From positions 47,495 through 111,494 of the forward strand of contig NZ_NKJI01000018.1 in assembly GCF_002277815.1 (NCBI RefSeq): a stretch of 64,000 nt of DNA, given 5' to 3'. The position numbers were made by a program, and so were the translations under genes. This DNA is from Pseudomonas sp. ERMR1:02. Its GTDB lineage: Bacteria; Pseudomonadota; Gammaproteobacteria; Pseudomonadales; Pseudomonadaceae. Below are positions 17,216 through 25,739 of the stretch, piece after piece; position 1 is the first letter of the stretch, and every line of letters begins with the position of its first letter. Under the pieces are notes generated by a model. That model had not been told where the DNA came from, ran no database searches, and saw only the letters and a list, made by a program, of their open reading frames with translations.

Positions 17216-18376
17216 TTAGAGACTGACGTTGAAGCTGATCTGGAATATGTTGCGCTCGTAGCTTTGGTTTTCTGCATCGGAGTTGTCATCGCGGTAGCGG
17301 TAACCCACTTCGATATCCAGCCAGCGGCGCATTTTGTACGCGAGGGCCAGGTTGTATTCGCGAAGGTCATCGGTACGGCTCTGACCTTCGTAGACTTCAC
17401 GACCCGCGCCGATTTCAAAAATTGAGGTGATGCGTTCTGTCCAGCCATGCCGCCAGCCAACCTGGGTAAAGGTGGTTTTGACAGCGTCGGCGCCATCGTC
17501 CCCCTCCGCCAGGGCCTGGCGGGCTAGAAAGGTGAAGGTTGAATAGGTCAGAGGCTTCCATTGCAGATCCACTTGCCACCTCGGGTTATTGAGGTCCTTG
17601 GAATTGCTGTCATCGAAGTTCTTGTGCTCATAACCCACACGGACTTTGCCACTGGTGCGTGCGGTGAAATCCCACTCAGCCCCGGCAAGTACGGCATCGG
17701 ATTTACTGCTGCGGGGGCTGTTGGACAGCAAATAGTCGAAGATCGTGTGGTCGTATTCCAGCAGGCTCCGGGTGTTGCTCCCGATACGGTGATACCAGGT
17801 GGTGTTCAAGTTAGTGGTATTGCGTTCTTTGTCATCGTTGGTGCCGCCCGAATTGTCGTATCGAAGTTGCGCGTAATTCGCGCCGAAATCGATCTGGTTG
17901 GCGGCAGATTTGGCGCCGTAGGTATAAAGGCCACCTACGCGATCACTGTGAATCTTGTCATTGATGCCATCCACCGCCGTTGAAGTGGTTCGCTCGTACT
18001 TGCGCCATTCCGCTTCGAGTTTCAAACGGTGACGATCAGTGAACTCCATGATGCTATCCAGCCGCACCCGCTGTGCGGTATTCGAGGCATCCGGTTCGTC
18101 ATGATAAATATTGCGGGTGGGCTGCCAGATAACCCGGGTGGCACTGTTTCGGTCTTCCGCCTTGAGTTCGAACGAGGGCGCTATTTTGGTGACCATGGAC
18201 GATTGAACATTGTGTTCAAGCTCCCGAAAGTTATCATCGTAACTTTCGGAAAATAGCAGAGTTGGCGTGAAGTCGAAGCCGTAGACATTGATGGTCTGCG
18301 GGTCGAGACTCCAGGCATATCCAGGGTATGAACAGGCCAGGATCAGCGCAAAGGGATGATGAGGCTTTATAGCCAT
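17216..18376 (-). CDS. Outer-membrane beta-barrel protein of EPS operon
   Basis: A 386-residue protein with an N-terminal signal sequence (ALILACSYPGYAWS) and many alternating-hydrophobicity strands ending in FQISFNVSL with a terminal Leu preceded by aromatic residues, as expected for a porin-like barrel. It resembles the BBP2-type barrels (VpsM/EpsL-like) found beside Wza genes in exopolysaccharide clusters. Such barrels are thought to complete the outer-membrane passage for short Wza proteins. ATG 18376 has AGGAG 7 bases upstream, preferred over the ATG six codons earlier. Exact function is inferred from context. Confidence 0.8.
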   Translation of the reverse strand: MAIKPHHPFALILACSYPGYAWSLDPQTINVYGFDFTPTLLFSESYDDNFRELEHNVQSSMVTKIAPSFELKAEDRNSATRVIWQPTRNIYHDEPDASNTAQRVRLDSIMEFTDRHRLKLEAEWRKYERTTSTAVDGINDKIHSDRVGGLYTYGAKSAANQIDFGANYAQLRYDNSGGTNDDKERNTTNLNTTWYHRIGSNTRSLLEYDHTIFDYLLSNSPRSSKSDAVLAGAEWDFTARTSGKVRVGYEHKNFDDSNSKDLNNPRWQVDLQWKPLTYSTFTFLARQALAEGDDGADAVKTTFTQVGWRHGWTERITSIFEIGAGREVYEGQSRTDDLREYNLALAYKMRRWLDIEVGYRYRDDNSDAENQSYERNIFQISFNVSL

Positions 18377-18510
18377 ATCATTGCTCCTGGTCAAAGAGTG
18401 CCCGTGCGTAACGACTGCTCATTAATTGCAGGCGGCACAATGCCGTTCTATATAGAGCTGATAGTTGATGTTCTTTTGTGGGTGTTTGTTGGTAGAGGCG
18501 GTTTGGTTTG

Positions 18511-19056
18511 TTATTGTTGTTGTCTTTGCAGTTCATGTCGGCTCGTTCCTGTTTGTTCCAAGTGGCTCAGGGGAATTCGAACGTGCTGCTCTCTATTCAA
18601 TAACTGTAGCAATAGCATCACGCGCTCTGCACCCTGCATAGACAGGAAAATACCTTCCAGATTTGACAGGGGACCGCTGATTATTTGCAGTGATTCACCT
18701 GGTTTGAGCGCCTGGGTCGGACGTTCCTGTGATGCATTACAGCGTAGCCGCAGGTGCTCGATCACGTGGTCAGCGACGACGGCCGGGCCGTGATTGAATT
18801 CGACGATCCGGCTGACACCTCGCGTGGAGCGAATTGGCGCCCAGTTGTCGTCCTGACTCAACTGCATGAAAAGATAACCGGGAAACAGTGATTCGAGCAC
18901 TGTTCGCGGTTTGCCGCGAAACAGGCGTTCACTGCGCAGTTGCGGGCGAAAGATCTGGTAGTTCTGTCTTAGCAGGTTGGTCTGTGCGCGGTCATCCTGA
19001 CGCGGTTTACACTGTAAGAGGTACCAACGAGAGGCGTTGGCGTCGATAGTTAGCAT
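18511..19056 (-). CDS. RfaH/NusG-like transcription antiterminator
   Basis: A 181-residue specialised NusG paralogue. The NGN domain (~8-115) opens with SRWYLLQCKPRQDDRAQTNL and contains FPGYLFMQL, and the C-terminal KOW domain has LQIISGPLSNLEGIF. Such proteins load onto RNA polymerase at an ops element and suppress Rho and pausing across long glycan operons. It is the first gene of the 15 kb polysaccharide operon, as is common for this class, and an ops-like GCGGTAGC lies in its leader at 19323-19330, suggesting it regulates its own transcript. The start is ATG 19056, with GGAG about 10 bases upstream. Confidence 0.88.
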   Translation of the reverse strand: MLTIDANASRWYLLQCKPRQDDRAQTNLLRQNYQIFRPQLRSERLFRGKPRTVLESLFPGYLFMQLSQDDNWAPIRSTRGVSRIVEFNHGPAVVADHVIEHLRLRCNASQERPTQALKPGESLQIISGPLSNLEGIFLSMQGAERVMLLLQLLNREQHVRIPLSHLEQTGTSRHELQRQQQ

Positions 19057-19322
19057 GCTGACAACTCCGTACTTAGCGAAATGTAAGCGTCATAAGACAC
19101 TCTGGCGTAAAAACACCATCAGGCTTGCTAGTAGGCAGTGTTGGAGAGTGTATTGCCCGGCGTGGTTGTTTTTGTGGTGGGCTGAAGTGTGTCTCAATAA
19201 TGAGTCACTTCACGCTCGGGTAAGTAGCGCATCGTCGAAAGACGGTCGAACTGGAGGGAATCATAATGAGTGATTTCACCGGTGTGATTGATTGGCCATC
19301 AAGCACCTTCGCCATGGCCAAA

Positions 19323-19330
19323 GCTACCGC
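19323..19330 (-). promoter_or_regulatory. ops-like element in EPS leader
   Basis: The minus strand reads GTGCGGTAGCTTT, sharing the core GCGGTAGC with the RfaH recruitment site GGCGGTAGCGTG. It lies about 105 nt downstream of the predicted start of transcription and about 270 nt before the RfaH-like gene. A single 8-base match is weak by itself; its location is what makes it credible. Confidence 0.45.
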
Positions 19331-19440
19331 ACGGTCCGTGCACGCGGGCCTTTGATTACATAGTTACTATGAACTTTCCCTGAGATCAGCGGGTCCCGGT
19401 CAATGTCCGCTGGCAGCCTGTTTTAAGATAGGCTGTTGTA

Positions 19441-19469
19441 GTTATCAACCAGTCTGAACGGCCTGTCAA
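19441..19469 (-). promoter_or_regulatory. Predicted sigma-70 promoter of EPS operon
   Basis: On the minus strand a perfect -35 TTGACA (19469-19464) is separated by 17 bases from GATAAC (19446-19441), which matches four of six bases of the -10 consensus. Transcription would start near 19434 and give a leader of about 380 nt before the RfaH-like gene. Confidence 0.5.
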
Positions 19470-19878
19470 ACATTGAAGTCAAAATACGTGCCTTTTATCC
19501 AGTAGTTGCATTGGGCTGCTGCAAGTGGTTGTTTTCAAGAGTGATTTGTTTTTTCGTCAGCTCGATTAAACTTTTTTCGTTCAATAAAGTCATGCTGGAA
19601 CAAGAACCCATGGGTGGGAGCAATTCGCTATCACTCTACGCTGCCTGGAACTTTCATAAAAGCGAAGTTGTATAAGCTTAGAAGCAGTCGGCTATAGACC
19701 CGACCCGGTCGCAGCACTAAAAGTGAATTCTTCACCCAACAGTGGGGAACAATGGAGCAGATGAAGATTGTTGTAGGCACTGCGGTTTACTCCTCATGAC
19801 CGTCCTTGTCACCGGCTTTCATGCTGCCAAGCGCTTCTGCCAGGATGGTCATGACGTGGTCGGCGGGCAGGGAAATGC

Positions 19879-21224
19879 CTATGTGCATGCATTCAACCAC
19901 AGCGATACACACAATCCGCTACGCGCCTGTTCATTGGCGAAGTCCAATCGAACCTTCGCCCCGGTGCGATCGGCGATGGTCTTGACGATCGAAAGCCCCA
20001 GCCCGGATCCGGGCTCGTCAGTTCCCAGGGTGCGGTAGAAGGGGTCGAACACGCGCAACTGTTCCTCTGGAGGAACACCTGGTCCCGAGTCCTTGATCTG
20101 CAACAGTGCCTTGTCGTTGTCCATCGCCACCGAAAGGTCCACTCGGCCATTCTCGGGGTGTAGCGGATGGCGTTATCCACCAGGTTCTTCACCACGGTAA
20201 TGAGGTCGATTTCGTCCATGAGTACCCGCACGTCCTCACCGAGCTCCAGGCCAATGTCGAGGTGCTTGATCTCTGCCAGTGGCAACAAATCCTCCATGAC
20301 ACGTCGAAAGACGTCATGCACCGAAACTGTCGATGTCACTGGGCCTGAAGCCGATTGTGCCTTGGCCAGCGTCAGCAGTTGATCGATCAGGTTCCTGCCG
20401 CGCTCGATTCCCCGACGCAACTGCACCAGTCGCTCACGGGCTGGGTGCGACATTTCGGCGGCGGCCAGTCGCTCGGCTTGCAAGGAGAGGGCGGTCAGGG
20501 GCGAGCGCAGTTCGTGAGCGGCATCGGCGACAAAACGCCGCTGGATTTCCATGGACTGCGCCACGCGGTTGAGCAATCGGTTGATAGCCACGACGAACGG
20601 GCGGATCTCCACAGGCAGGTGATTTTCATCAATCGGGTGCAGTTCCTGCTCGTCGCGTCGGTCGATTTCATAGGAAAGTGTTGCGATGGGGCGGAACAAC
20701 TTGCGCACCAGATCGCCCACCACCAGCAGCAGGACAGGCAGCAATATGAGAAACGGCAGCACGCTGCGCAAGGCTGTGGCGCGGGCGTCCTTGTCGCGGG
20801 CGCCGGTTTCCTGGGCGACGGCGATGCGTTCGCCGCGCATGGTGGTCTTGACCAGCACGCGGAAGGCCTCGCCGGCAATCGGCACGGTCCACAAGCCATC
20901 GGCCAGGGTCGTGGGGAAGGGCAACGGTGTTCCGGCATCATCGTTTCCCGATGCTTTGCTGCCATCGGCGAGGTACTGAAGAATGATCCTCGTCTCGTCA
21001 TCATCCTCAGGGCCGTTTTCGGGGTACTGGAGTGTCATGTGTTGTCGGTCGAACAACTCGGCCATCTGCCGCAGCGTGTCGTCCTGCATTTCGTGTGCCT
21101 CGTCGAAGGCCGAGACATAGGCGAAGGCGCCGGCTACCACGGCGACAATCAGGATGGCCAGCGACAGGGCTACCGACAGCCTGAGCTGAACCGACTCACC
21201 TAAACGTTTTTTGAAACCATCCAT
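19879..21224 (-). pseudogene. Sensor histidine kinase, frameshifted in ATPase domain
   Basis: The first frame (21224 to ~20155) encodes a normal kinase N-terminus. It has TM1 at ~18-38, a periplasmic domain, TM2 near VLPFLILLPVLLLVVGDLV, HAMP, and the H-box FVADAAHELRSPLTAL, followed by the N-box NLVDNAIRYTP. After that it becomes nonsense. The other frame, ending at 19879, supplies the missing ATPase part: IKDSGPGVPPEEQLRVFDPF and GSGLGLSIVKTIADRTGA. Restoring one base at 20152-20156 joins them as IRYTPENGRVDLSV. If the deletion is real, ATP binding is lost. The gene overlaps the response regulator by 25 bases. The system belongs to the QseBC/PmrAB-like OmpR-EnvZ class. Confidence 0.85.
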
Positions 21225-21865
21225 CCCATACCCCTGACGTTTTTGATCACATGGCTGCCTAACTTGCGGCGCAACGCATGAATCAGAAACTCCACCGCGT
21301 TGCTTTCCACTTCATTGCCCCAGCCATAGAGGCGGTCTTCCAGTTCACTGCGCGACAGAATCGCGCCGGGTCGGATCAACAGCGCTTGCAGCAGGGCAAA
21401 CTCGCGGCTGGAGAGCAGGACACCAGGGTGCTGTTCGGTGCTGGCCTCTTTGGATAGCAGGTCCAAGGACACGACGCCGTTGTCGAGCCGCGACGAGGCA
21501 TTACCGCTGTGACGGCGCAGAACTGCACGCATTCGCGCCAGCAGTTCCGCCATTTCGAAGGGCTTGAGCAGGTAGTCATCCGCGCCGTCATCGAGCCCGC
21601 GCAAGCGATCCTCGAGGTTGTCCCGTGCAGTGATGATGAGCAGCGGCACGAGATTGTTCCGGCCGCGAATAGTGCTGAGTACCTCCAGTCCGTCCTTGCC
21701 GGGCAAACCGAGGTCCAGCAGCACCAGGTCATAGTGCTGGGTCTGGAGCGCGGCCAGGGCGACGAGGCCGTTTTGCACCCAATCGGTGGTGTAGCTCGCG
21801 TCTTTGAGTGCGCCCTGGATCGCATCGCCGATCATCGGGTCATCTTCGACCAGCAGTATCCGCAT
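21200..21865 (-). CDS. OmpR-family response regulator (QseB/PmrA-like)
   Basis: A 221-residue two-domain regulator. The receiver domain starts MRILLVEDDPMIGDAI and has the phospho-acceptor Asp in YDLVLLDLGLPGKDG, with the conserved Lys in YLLKPFEMAEL. A winged-helix DNA-binding domain follows (LSSREFALLQALLIRPGAIL, ending VRGMGWMV). I start at ATG 21865, where the fold begins, rather than the longer frame. It is transcribed before the frameshifted kinase with a 25-base overlap. The lipoprotein and membrane protein genes just upstream may be targets, which is an inference from proximity. Confidence 0.9.
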   Translation of the reverse strand: MRILLVEDDPMIGDAIQGALKDASYTTDWVQNGLVALAALQTQHYDLVLLDLGLPGKDGLEVLSTIRGRNNLVPLLIITARDNLEDRLRGLDDGADDYLLKPFEMAELLARMRAVLRRHSGNASSRLDNGVVSLDLLSKEASTEQHPGVLLSSREFALLQALLIRPGAILSRSELEDRLYGWGNEVESNAVEFLIHALRRKLGSHVIKNVRGMGWMVSKNV

Positions 21866-21969
21866 GTGGCGCTCCGGCAAAAAAGAGACGCGACGGTGAT
21901 GGCCGTCGCGCCTGTATTGAAGCACCTGTGTGCGGGTTTGTCCGGTCTAACGAGATGAATGCATTCCCC

Positions 21970-22070
21970 TGTAGGAGCGAGCCTGCTCGCGATGAACGTC
22001 AACGATGACGCGTGCTGTCTGAATGATCGCGTTGTCCGGACGTTTTTCGCGAGCAGGCTCGCTCCTACAG
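21970..22070. repeat. REPIN
   Basis: TGTAGGAGCGAGCCTGCTCGCGA and its inverse TCGCGAGCAGGCTCGCTCCTACA bracket about 55 bases in the gap between the response regulator and the lipoprotein gene. Confidence 0.92.
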
Positions 22071-22098
22071 GGGAACGAATACATCCGAAAAATCCAGA

Positions 22099-22530
22099 TC
22101 AACCTTTCATTGAATCGAAGGCCTTCATCAGCTCATCCATGGTGGCTTTGCAGTCGCTCTGGTTCGGGCTGCTTTTACGCAGGGCAGACAGGGCGTGGTC
22201 GATGGCTTTGTCGACGACGTGCCAGTCGCTGGCGGCACGGGGCTTGATGCCGGCTTCGGCTTCATCCCAGGAGGTTTCCAGGTCCTTGATTCGGGTTTTC
22301 GCGCCAGGCAGGTCATTTTTCTCGACGAGGCCGGCAACATCAGCGGCGATACCACGGAATGCCGACAAATCGCCGAGTTTCGAGCCTGCATTGGTCTGGC
22401 TGCTCACCGCGCCTGAGGTGGCGGCCGCATTGGGTTTGTCGGCAGGTTTTGAGCAGCCGGCCGCAACGCTCAGCAGCGCAATCGACGAGATGATAGCGAT
22501 GTGGCGAATGGCGTTTTGAAAGTAGCGCAT
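22099..22530 (-). CDS. Small lipoprotein of unknown function
   Basis: A 143-residue protein. A signal peptide ends in the lipobox VAAGCSK (Cys near residue 26), followed by an Ala/Thr/Ser linker. A helical domain then contains GIAADVAGLVEKNDLPGAKT and DLETSWDEAEAGIKP, with two further helices to the end. The helical bundle is reminiscent of the imelysin/EfeO kind of periplasmic domain, but I cannot claim membership. Asp after the lipobox is absent (+2 is Ser), so outer-membrane sorting is expected. It lies 27 bases downstream of the COG4705-like gene in the same direction, suggesting a two-gene operon next to the two-component system. Confidence 0.75.
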   Translation of the reverse strand: MRYFQNAIRHIAIISSIALLSVAAGCSKPADKPNAAATSGAVSSQTNAGSKLGDLSAFRGIAADVAGLVEKNDLPGAKTRIKDLETSWDEAEAGIKPRAASDWHVVDKAIDHALSALRKSSPNQSDCKATMDELMKAFDSMKG

Positions 22531-22557
22531 GACGATTCCTTAATGGCCTTTGCAGAA

Positions 22558-23322
22558 TTACTGAGTGATTTGTTTGCGGTTGCCGACGCTGATTTGCGCG
22601 ACCGCCACCAGAATGACGATGACACACAGGAACAGCGCGCTGGTCCAGGTCGCGCCCATGCCGAGGCCGCCATAGGTTTTGGCCTGAGTCAGCAGGTCGC
22701 CGAGGGAGGCGCCGAAAGGACGGGTGAGGATGTAGGCAATCCAGAAGGTCAGTACGACGTTGCCACCCAGGCGCCAGGCGACGAGTGTCACGGCGATCAA
22801 TGCACCAAATATGACCGCGCCGAGGGTGAAGCCCAGCCCCAGTGCTTCAGTAGCAAGATCACCCGCTGCGGTGCCCAGGGCAAAGGTGCAGAGCACAGTG
22901 GCCCAATAAAACAGCTCGCGCCGGGGTGTGACGATTTCGCGGATGGACAGGTTGTGCTCGGTCCGGTACCAGACCAGGAAGTTGACTGCCAGCAGTACCG
23001 AAAAGACCGCCGTGCTGGCGTACAGGCTGACGTCCAGCATGTCTGTGAGAATGTCGGTGATCTGGGTGCCGACGATGCTCACCAGTACGACAGTGAGCCA
23101 GTAGATCCAGGGGGTATAGGCGCGGGTACGAAGTTGGCAGGTCAGGGCGCTTGCCAGCAGCACGGCCATGCCGATGCTGGTCCAGCCAGCTCCGAGGCCG
23201 GCGTCGACGGCGAGGAAGTCGGCGCCGGTTTCCCCCACCGTGGTGGACATGATCTTGATCACCCAGAAGGACAGCGTCACTTCGGGCACTTTGTTGAGCC
23301 AGCCGGCTAGGGTCGGGTTCAT
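22558..23322 (-). CDS. COG4705-type polytopic membrane protein
   Basis: A 254-residue inner-membrane protein with about eight hydrophobic helices and few loops. The conserved features are VPEVTLSFWVIKIMSTTVGE at the start, TTVGETGADFL, and a repeated second half (FYWATVLCTFALGTAAGDLA, WIAYILTRPFGASLGDLL). The two halves look like an internal duplication, since each has a G-E/T-x-G-D pattern in its first helices. It matches the uncharacterised COG4705 membrane family. It is likely co-transcribed with the lipoprotein gene downstream. Substrate unknown. Confidence 0.8.
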   Translation of the reverse strand: MNPTLAGWLNKVPEVTLSFWVIKIMSTTVGETGADFLAVDAGLGAGWTSIGMAVLLASALTCQLRTRAYTPWIYWLTVVLVSIVGTQITDILTDMLDVSLYASTAVFSVLLAVNFLVWYRTEHNLSIREIVTPRRELFYWATVLCTFALGTAAGDLATEALGLGFTLGAVIFGALIAVTLVAWRLGGNVVLTFWIAYILTRPFGASLGDLLTQAKTYGGLGMGATWTSALFLCVIVILVAVAQISVGNRKQITQ

Positions 23323-23629
23323 GTCGGTCGATTCTCCTGGGCAGCGCTATAAAGTGCGCAAGAGAAAGGCTACCGACCGAAACTTAGCTGGGGCTGAGCG
23401 AAGGCAAACTCATGGGTTTTCGAGCGCAGGGGATCAGGTGTGTACCAACGCAATGCTGAACGAGACCACGATCATGCAGGCAAAAGCGAAATTGAGATTC
23501 ATGAAGTTTCCATCCAGAACATGATTGACGGCGCCATTTTGAACAGGCGACGGCGGAATGAAAAATTCCGCTTTGTGATTTGAAAGATCGAAGGAAATGA
23601 TACTCAGGCCGGATGAGATTGGGAGGGTA

Positions 23630-23933
23630 TACATCCGAGGGGCAAGAAGATCAAAAGCCAGATCAACAGCAAAAGCGAGTTCGACGCTGACACAAAACTT
23701 TGTGCAACACGCGAACCTGTAGGAGCCGGCTTGCTGGCGAAGGCGGTGTATCAGGCACTGCATTGTTGACTGGACTTCCGTCTTCGCCAGCAAGCCGGCT
23801 CCTACAGGGGTATGCGTATCTACCTCAACCAGGTCGGCTGTCAGGCCGCCTCGCTTTGGCTTTTGATCCAGGCGCCCCGTTAAACCACGATGGCCGAACG
23901 CAGGCATTGTTCCGTGGGTAAACCGACAGGACG
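23630..23933. repeat. Third, partial copy of the ~310 bp repeat element
   Basis: GGGCAAGAAGATCAAAAGCC at ~23640 matches the left arm near 2877. The block 23823-23933 (GTCGGCTGTCAGGCCGCCTC to the AAACCGACAGGACGCCG end) matches 3079-3180. A REPIN of the GCCGGCTTGCTGGCGAAGG subtype sits between them. Confidence 0.7.
23718..23807. repeat. REPIN (GCCGGCTTGCTGGCG subtype)
   Basis: TGTAGGAGCCGGCTTGCTGGCGA and its inverse TCGCCAGCAAGCCGGCTCCTACA bracket about 45 bases. Confidence 0.9.
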
Positions 23934-23947
23934 CCGTTGCATTTCCT

Positions 23948-24039
23948 TGTAGGAGCGAGGCTTGCCCGCGAAGAGGCCGTGTCAGTCAACATCTTTGCTG
24001 AATGACACTCCGCTTTCGCGGGCAGCCTCGCTCCTACAG
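23948..24039. repeat. REPIN (GAGGCTTGCCCGCG subtype)
   Basis: TGTAGGAGCGAGGCTTGCCCGCGA pairs with TTCGCGGGCAGCCTCGCTCCTACA. With the neighbours it fills the gap between the COG4705-like gene and the glutamine-synthetase-like gene; no gene was seen in 23323-24064. Confidence 0.9.
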
Positions 24040-24064
24040 GTTTTGCTGTGATCGACCGGGCGAG

Positions 24065-25429
24065 TTACGCCTCAGTCAGATACCAGCGCCAATCCTGCTC
24101 CCCCACTTGCGCCATGAACTGCCGATACTCGGCACGCTTGACCGCCAGATACACCCCAAGAAATTCCTGCCCCAATGCATCCCGTGCCCAGGTCGAATTT
24201 TCCAGTGCCGTCAGCGACGTCAGCCAGTCGGTCGGCAGCAGCTGCGTGGCTTGCGCGTAGCCGTTGCCTTGCACCGGTTCGCCCGGATCGAGGTTTTCGC
24301 GGATGCCGCGATGAATGCCGGCCAGAATCGCCGCCGCCGCCAGGTAGGGGTTGGCATCGGCACCGCAGATACGGTGTTCGATGTGGCGGCTATTGGCCGG
24401 GCCACCGGGAACGCGCAGGCTGACGGTGCGGTTGTCGACACCCCAGGTCGGGGCCAGCGGCGCATAGCTGTTGGCCTGGAAACGCCGGTAGGAGTTGGCG
24501 TTGGGGCAGAACAGCAGCAGCGAATCGAGCAAGGATGCAAGCATGCCGCCGATGGCCGTGCGCAGCAGCGCAGTGCCGGCCGGGTCTTCGGACGCAAACA
24601 GGTTGCGGCCCTCGGCATCGGCGATACTCACGTGCATGTGCATGCCGGTACCCGCCAGATGATCGAAGGGTTTGGCCATGAACGTAGCCTGCATGGCGTG
24701 CTGGTGGGCGACGGCTTTCACCAGCCGTTTGTAGCGCACTGCCTGGTCCATTGCCTGCAGGGCATCGCCGTGTTCCAGGGTGATTTCCACCTGGCCCGGG
24801 GCATATTCGGAAATCGCCGTGCGCGCTGGAATGTCGTGGAGTTTGCACGCGGCATAGAGGTCAGCGAGGAACGGTTCGATCTGCTCCAGTTCGCGCAGGC
24901 CATAGACCTGAGTGTGCCTCGGTCGACCGCCGTCAGCGTCCAGCGCCGGTTGCGGGCGACCGTGGTGATCGCGCTTGGCATCGAGCAAATAGAACTCCAG
25001 TTCGCAGGCCATCACCGGATGATAACCCTCGGCCTTCAGCCCCTCGATGACCTTGATCAGCAGATGACGCGGGTCGGCGATGCTGGCGGGCATGCCTTCT
25101 TGCGGGTGCATGCTGACTTGCACCGCAGCGGTCGGAATCTGCCGCCATGGCAAACGCACCAGGCTGCCTTCGAGGGGGTAGGCGCGGCAATCGATATCGC
25201 CAACATCCCAGACCAGACCGGAGTTCTCGACATCGTCGCCCTGCAAGGTCAGACCCAGGATGGTGCTGGGCAGCGGTCGACCGCTTTCATACACCGCCAG
25301 CAGTTCTTCGCGGTGCAACAGCTTGCCGCGCGGCACGCCGTTGGCATCGAGAATGAACAGCTCGATCATGTCGATATCGGGGTTGTTCGCCAGAAAATTC
25401 TGGGCGTCTTCAAGGGCTGCGAATTTCAT
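24065..25429 (-). CDS. Glutamine synthetase-like gamma-glutamyl ligase (PuuA/SpuI-like)
   Basis: A 454-residue member of the glutamine synthetase superfamily. The beta-grasp N-terminus holds IELFILDANGVPRGKLL, the metal-binding ACELEFYLLD is near residue 145, and the ATP site includes GTGMHMHVSI. NRTVSLRVPGG, then the Glu/Arg pair in HIEHRICGADANPYL, complete the family signature. Pseudomonads use several such paralogues as gamma-glutamylpolyamine synthetases that make putrescine or other amines degradable. No other polyamine gene is adjacent, so the amine is not identified. A REPIN lies just downstream. Confidence 0.8.
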   Translation of the reverse strand: MKFAALEDAQNFLANNPDIDMIELFILDANGVPRGKLLHREELLAVYESGRPLPSTILGLTLQGDDVENSGLVWDVGDIDCRAYPLEGSLVRLPWRQIPTAAVQVSMHPQEGMPASIADPRHLLIKVIEGLKAEGYHPVMACELEFYLLDAKRDHHGRPQPALDADGGRPRHTQVYGLRELEQIEPFLADLYAACKLHDIPARTAISEYAPGQVEITLEHGDALQAMDQAVRYKRLVKAVAHQHAMQATFMAKPFDHLAGTGMHMHVSIADAEGRNLFASEDPAGTALLRTAIGGMLASLLDSLLLFCPNANSYRRFQANSYAPLAPTWGVDNRTVSLRVPGGPANSRHIEHRICGADANPYLAAAAILAGIHRGIRENLDPGEPVQGNGYAQATQLLPTDWLTSLTALENSTWARDALGQEFLGVYLAVKRAEYRQFMAQVGEQDWRWYLTEA

Positions 25430-25739
25430 TGTTCGTCACTCACGTTGGCGCCACACAGGCGCACGGATTCAGGCCACGGCACGACGAGGGATAAAGTCCC
25501 GGAGTGTGCTGGCAGCGATAGCGAAAAGAGGGGGGGCTCGACGCGTTGCAAACGCAATCAGGCGAGTAGGGTGCTATCCGGCGGGCGTGCGGAGTGACGC
25601 AGTTTTGAGCGGCGCAGGGCCATGGGAAGGTTGACGATGCGTTTCATGAGGCAATGCCAGAAAACGTCGGTGGCAGATGGCAAGCCATCCGGGGGTGACT
25701 GGATACTAGGGGTGAAAATCAAGTCTGTAAATGTCTGTC
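25430..25739. other. Intergenic region without recognised gene
   Basis: About 310 bases between the ligase and the chromate transporter gene. It should contain the promoter of the ligase gene. I see no convincing operator, RNA or coding frame in it. Confidence 0.5.

Larger units (their letters stand above)
19057..19878. other. Long non-coding region upstream of EPS operon
   Basis: About 820 bases without a credible gene between the RfaH-like gene and the 3' end of the kinase. It is visibly richer in A and T than its surroundings, for example around 19540-19690. It holds the promoter and ops-like site described separately, and the remainder may contain operators. No RNA gene was recognised. 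Confidence 0.6.

Noticed and set aside
19479..19494. Sigma-54-like sequence AGGCACGTATTTTGAC on the minus strand upstream of the EPS operon
   Set aside because: The -24 part fits, but the -12 element reads TTGA instead of TTGC, and a better sigma-70 promoter lies just downstream.
19785..19887. Small minus-strand frame (MHIGISLPADHVMTILAEAL, about 34 codons) at the kinase 3' end
   Set aside because: No ribosome site, overlaps the kinase C-terminus and has no recognisable family.
19879..20142. Separate small ATPase-domain protein
   Set aside because: It is the missing C-terminal part of the frameshifted histidine kinase.
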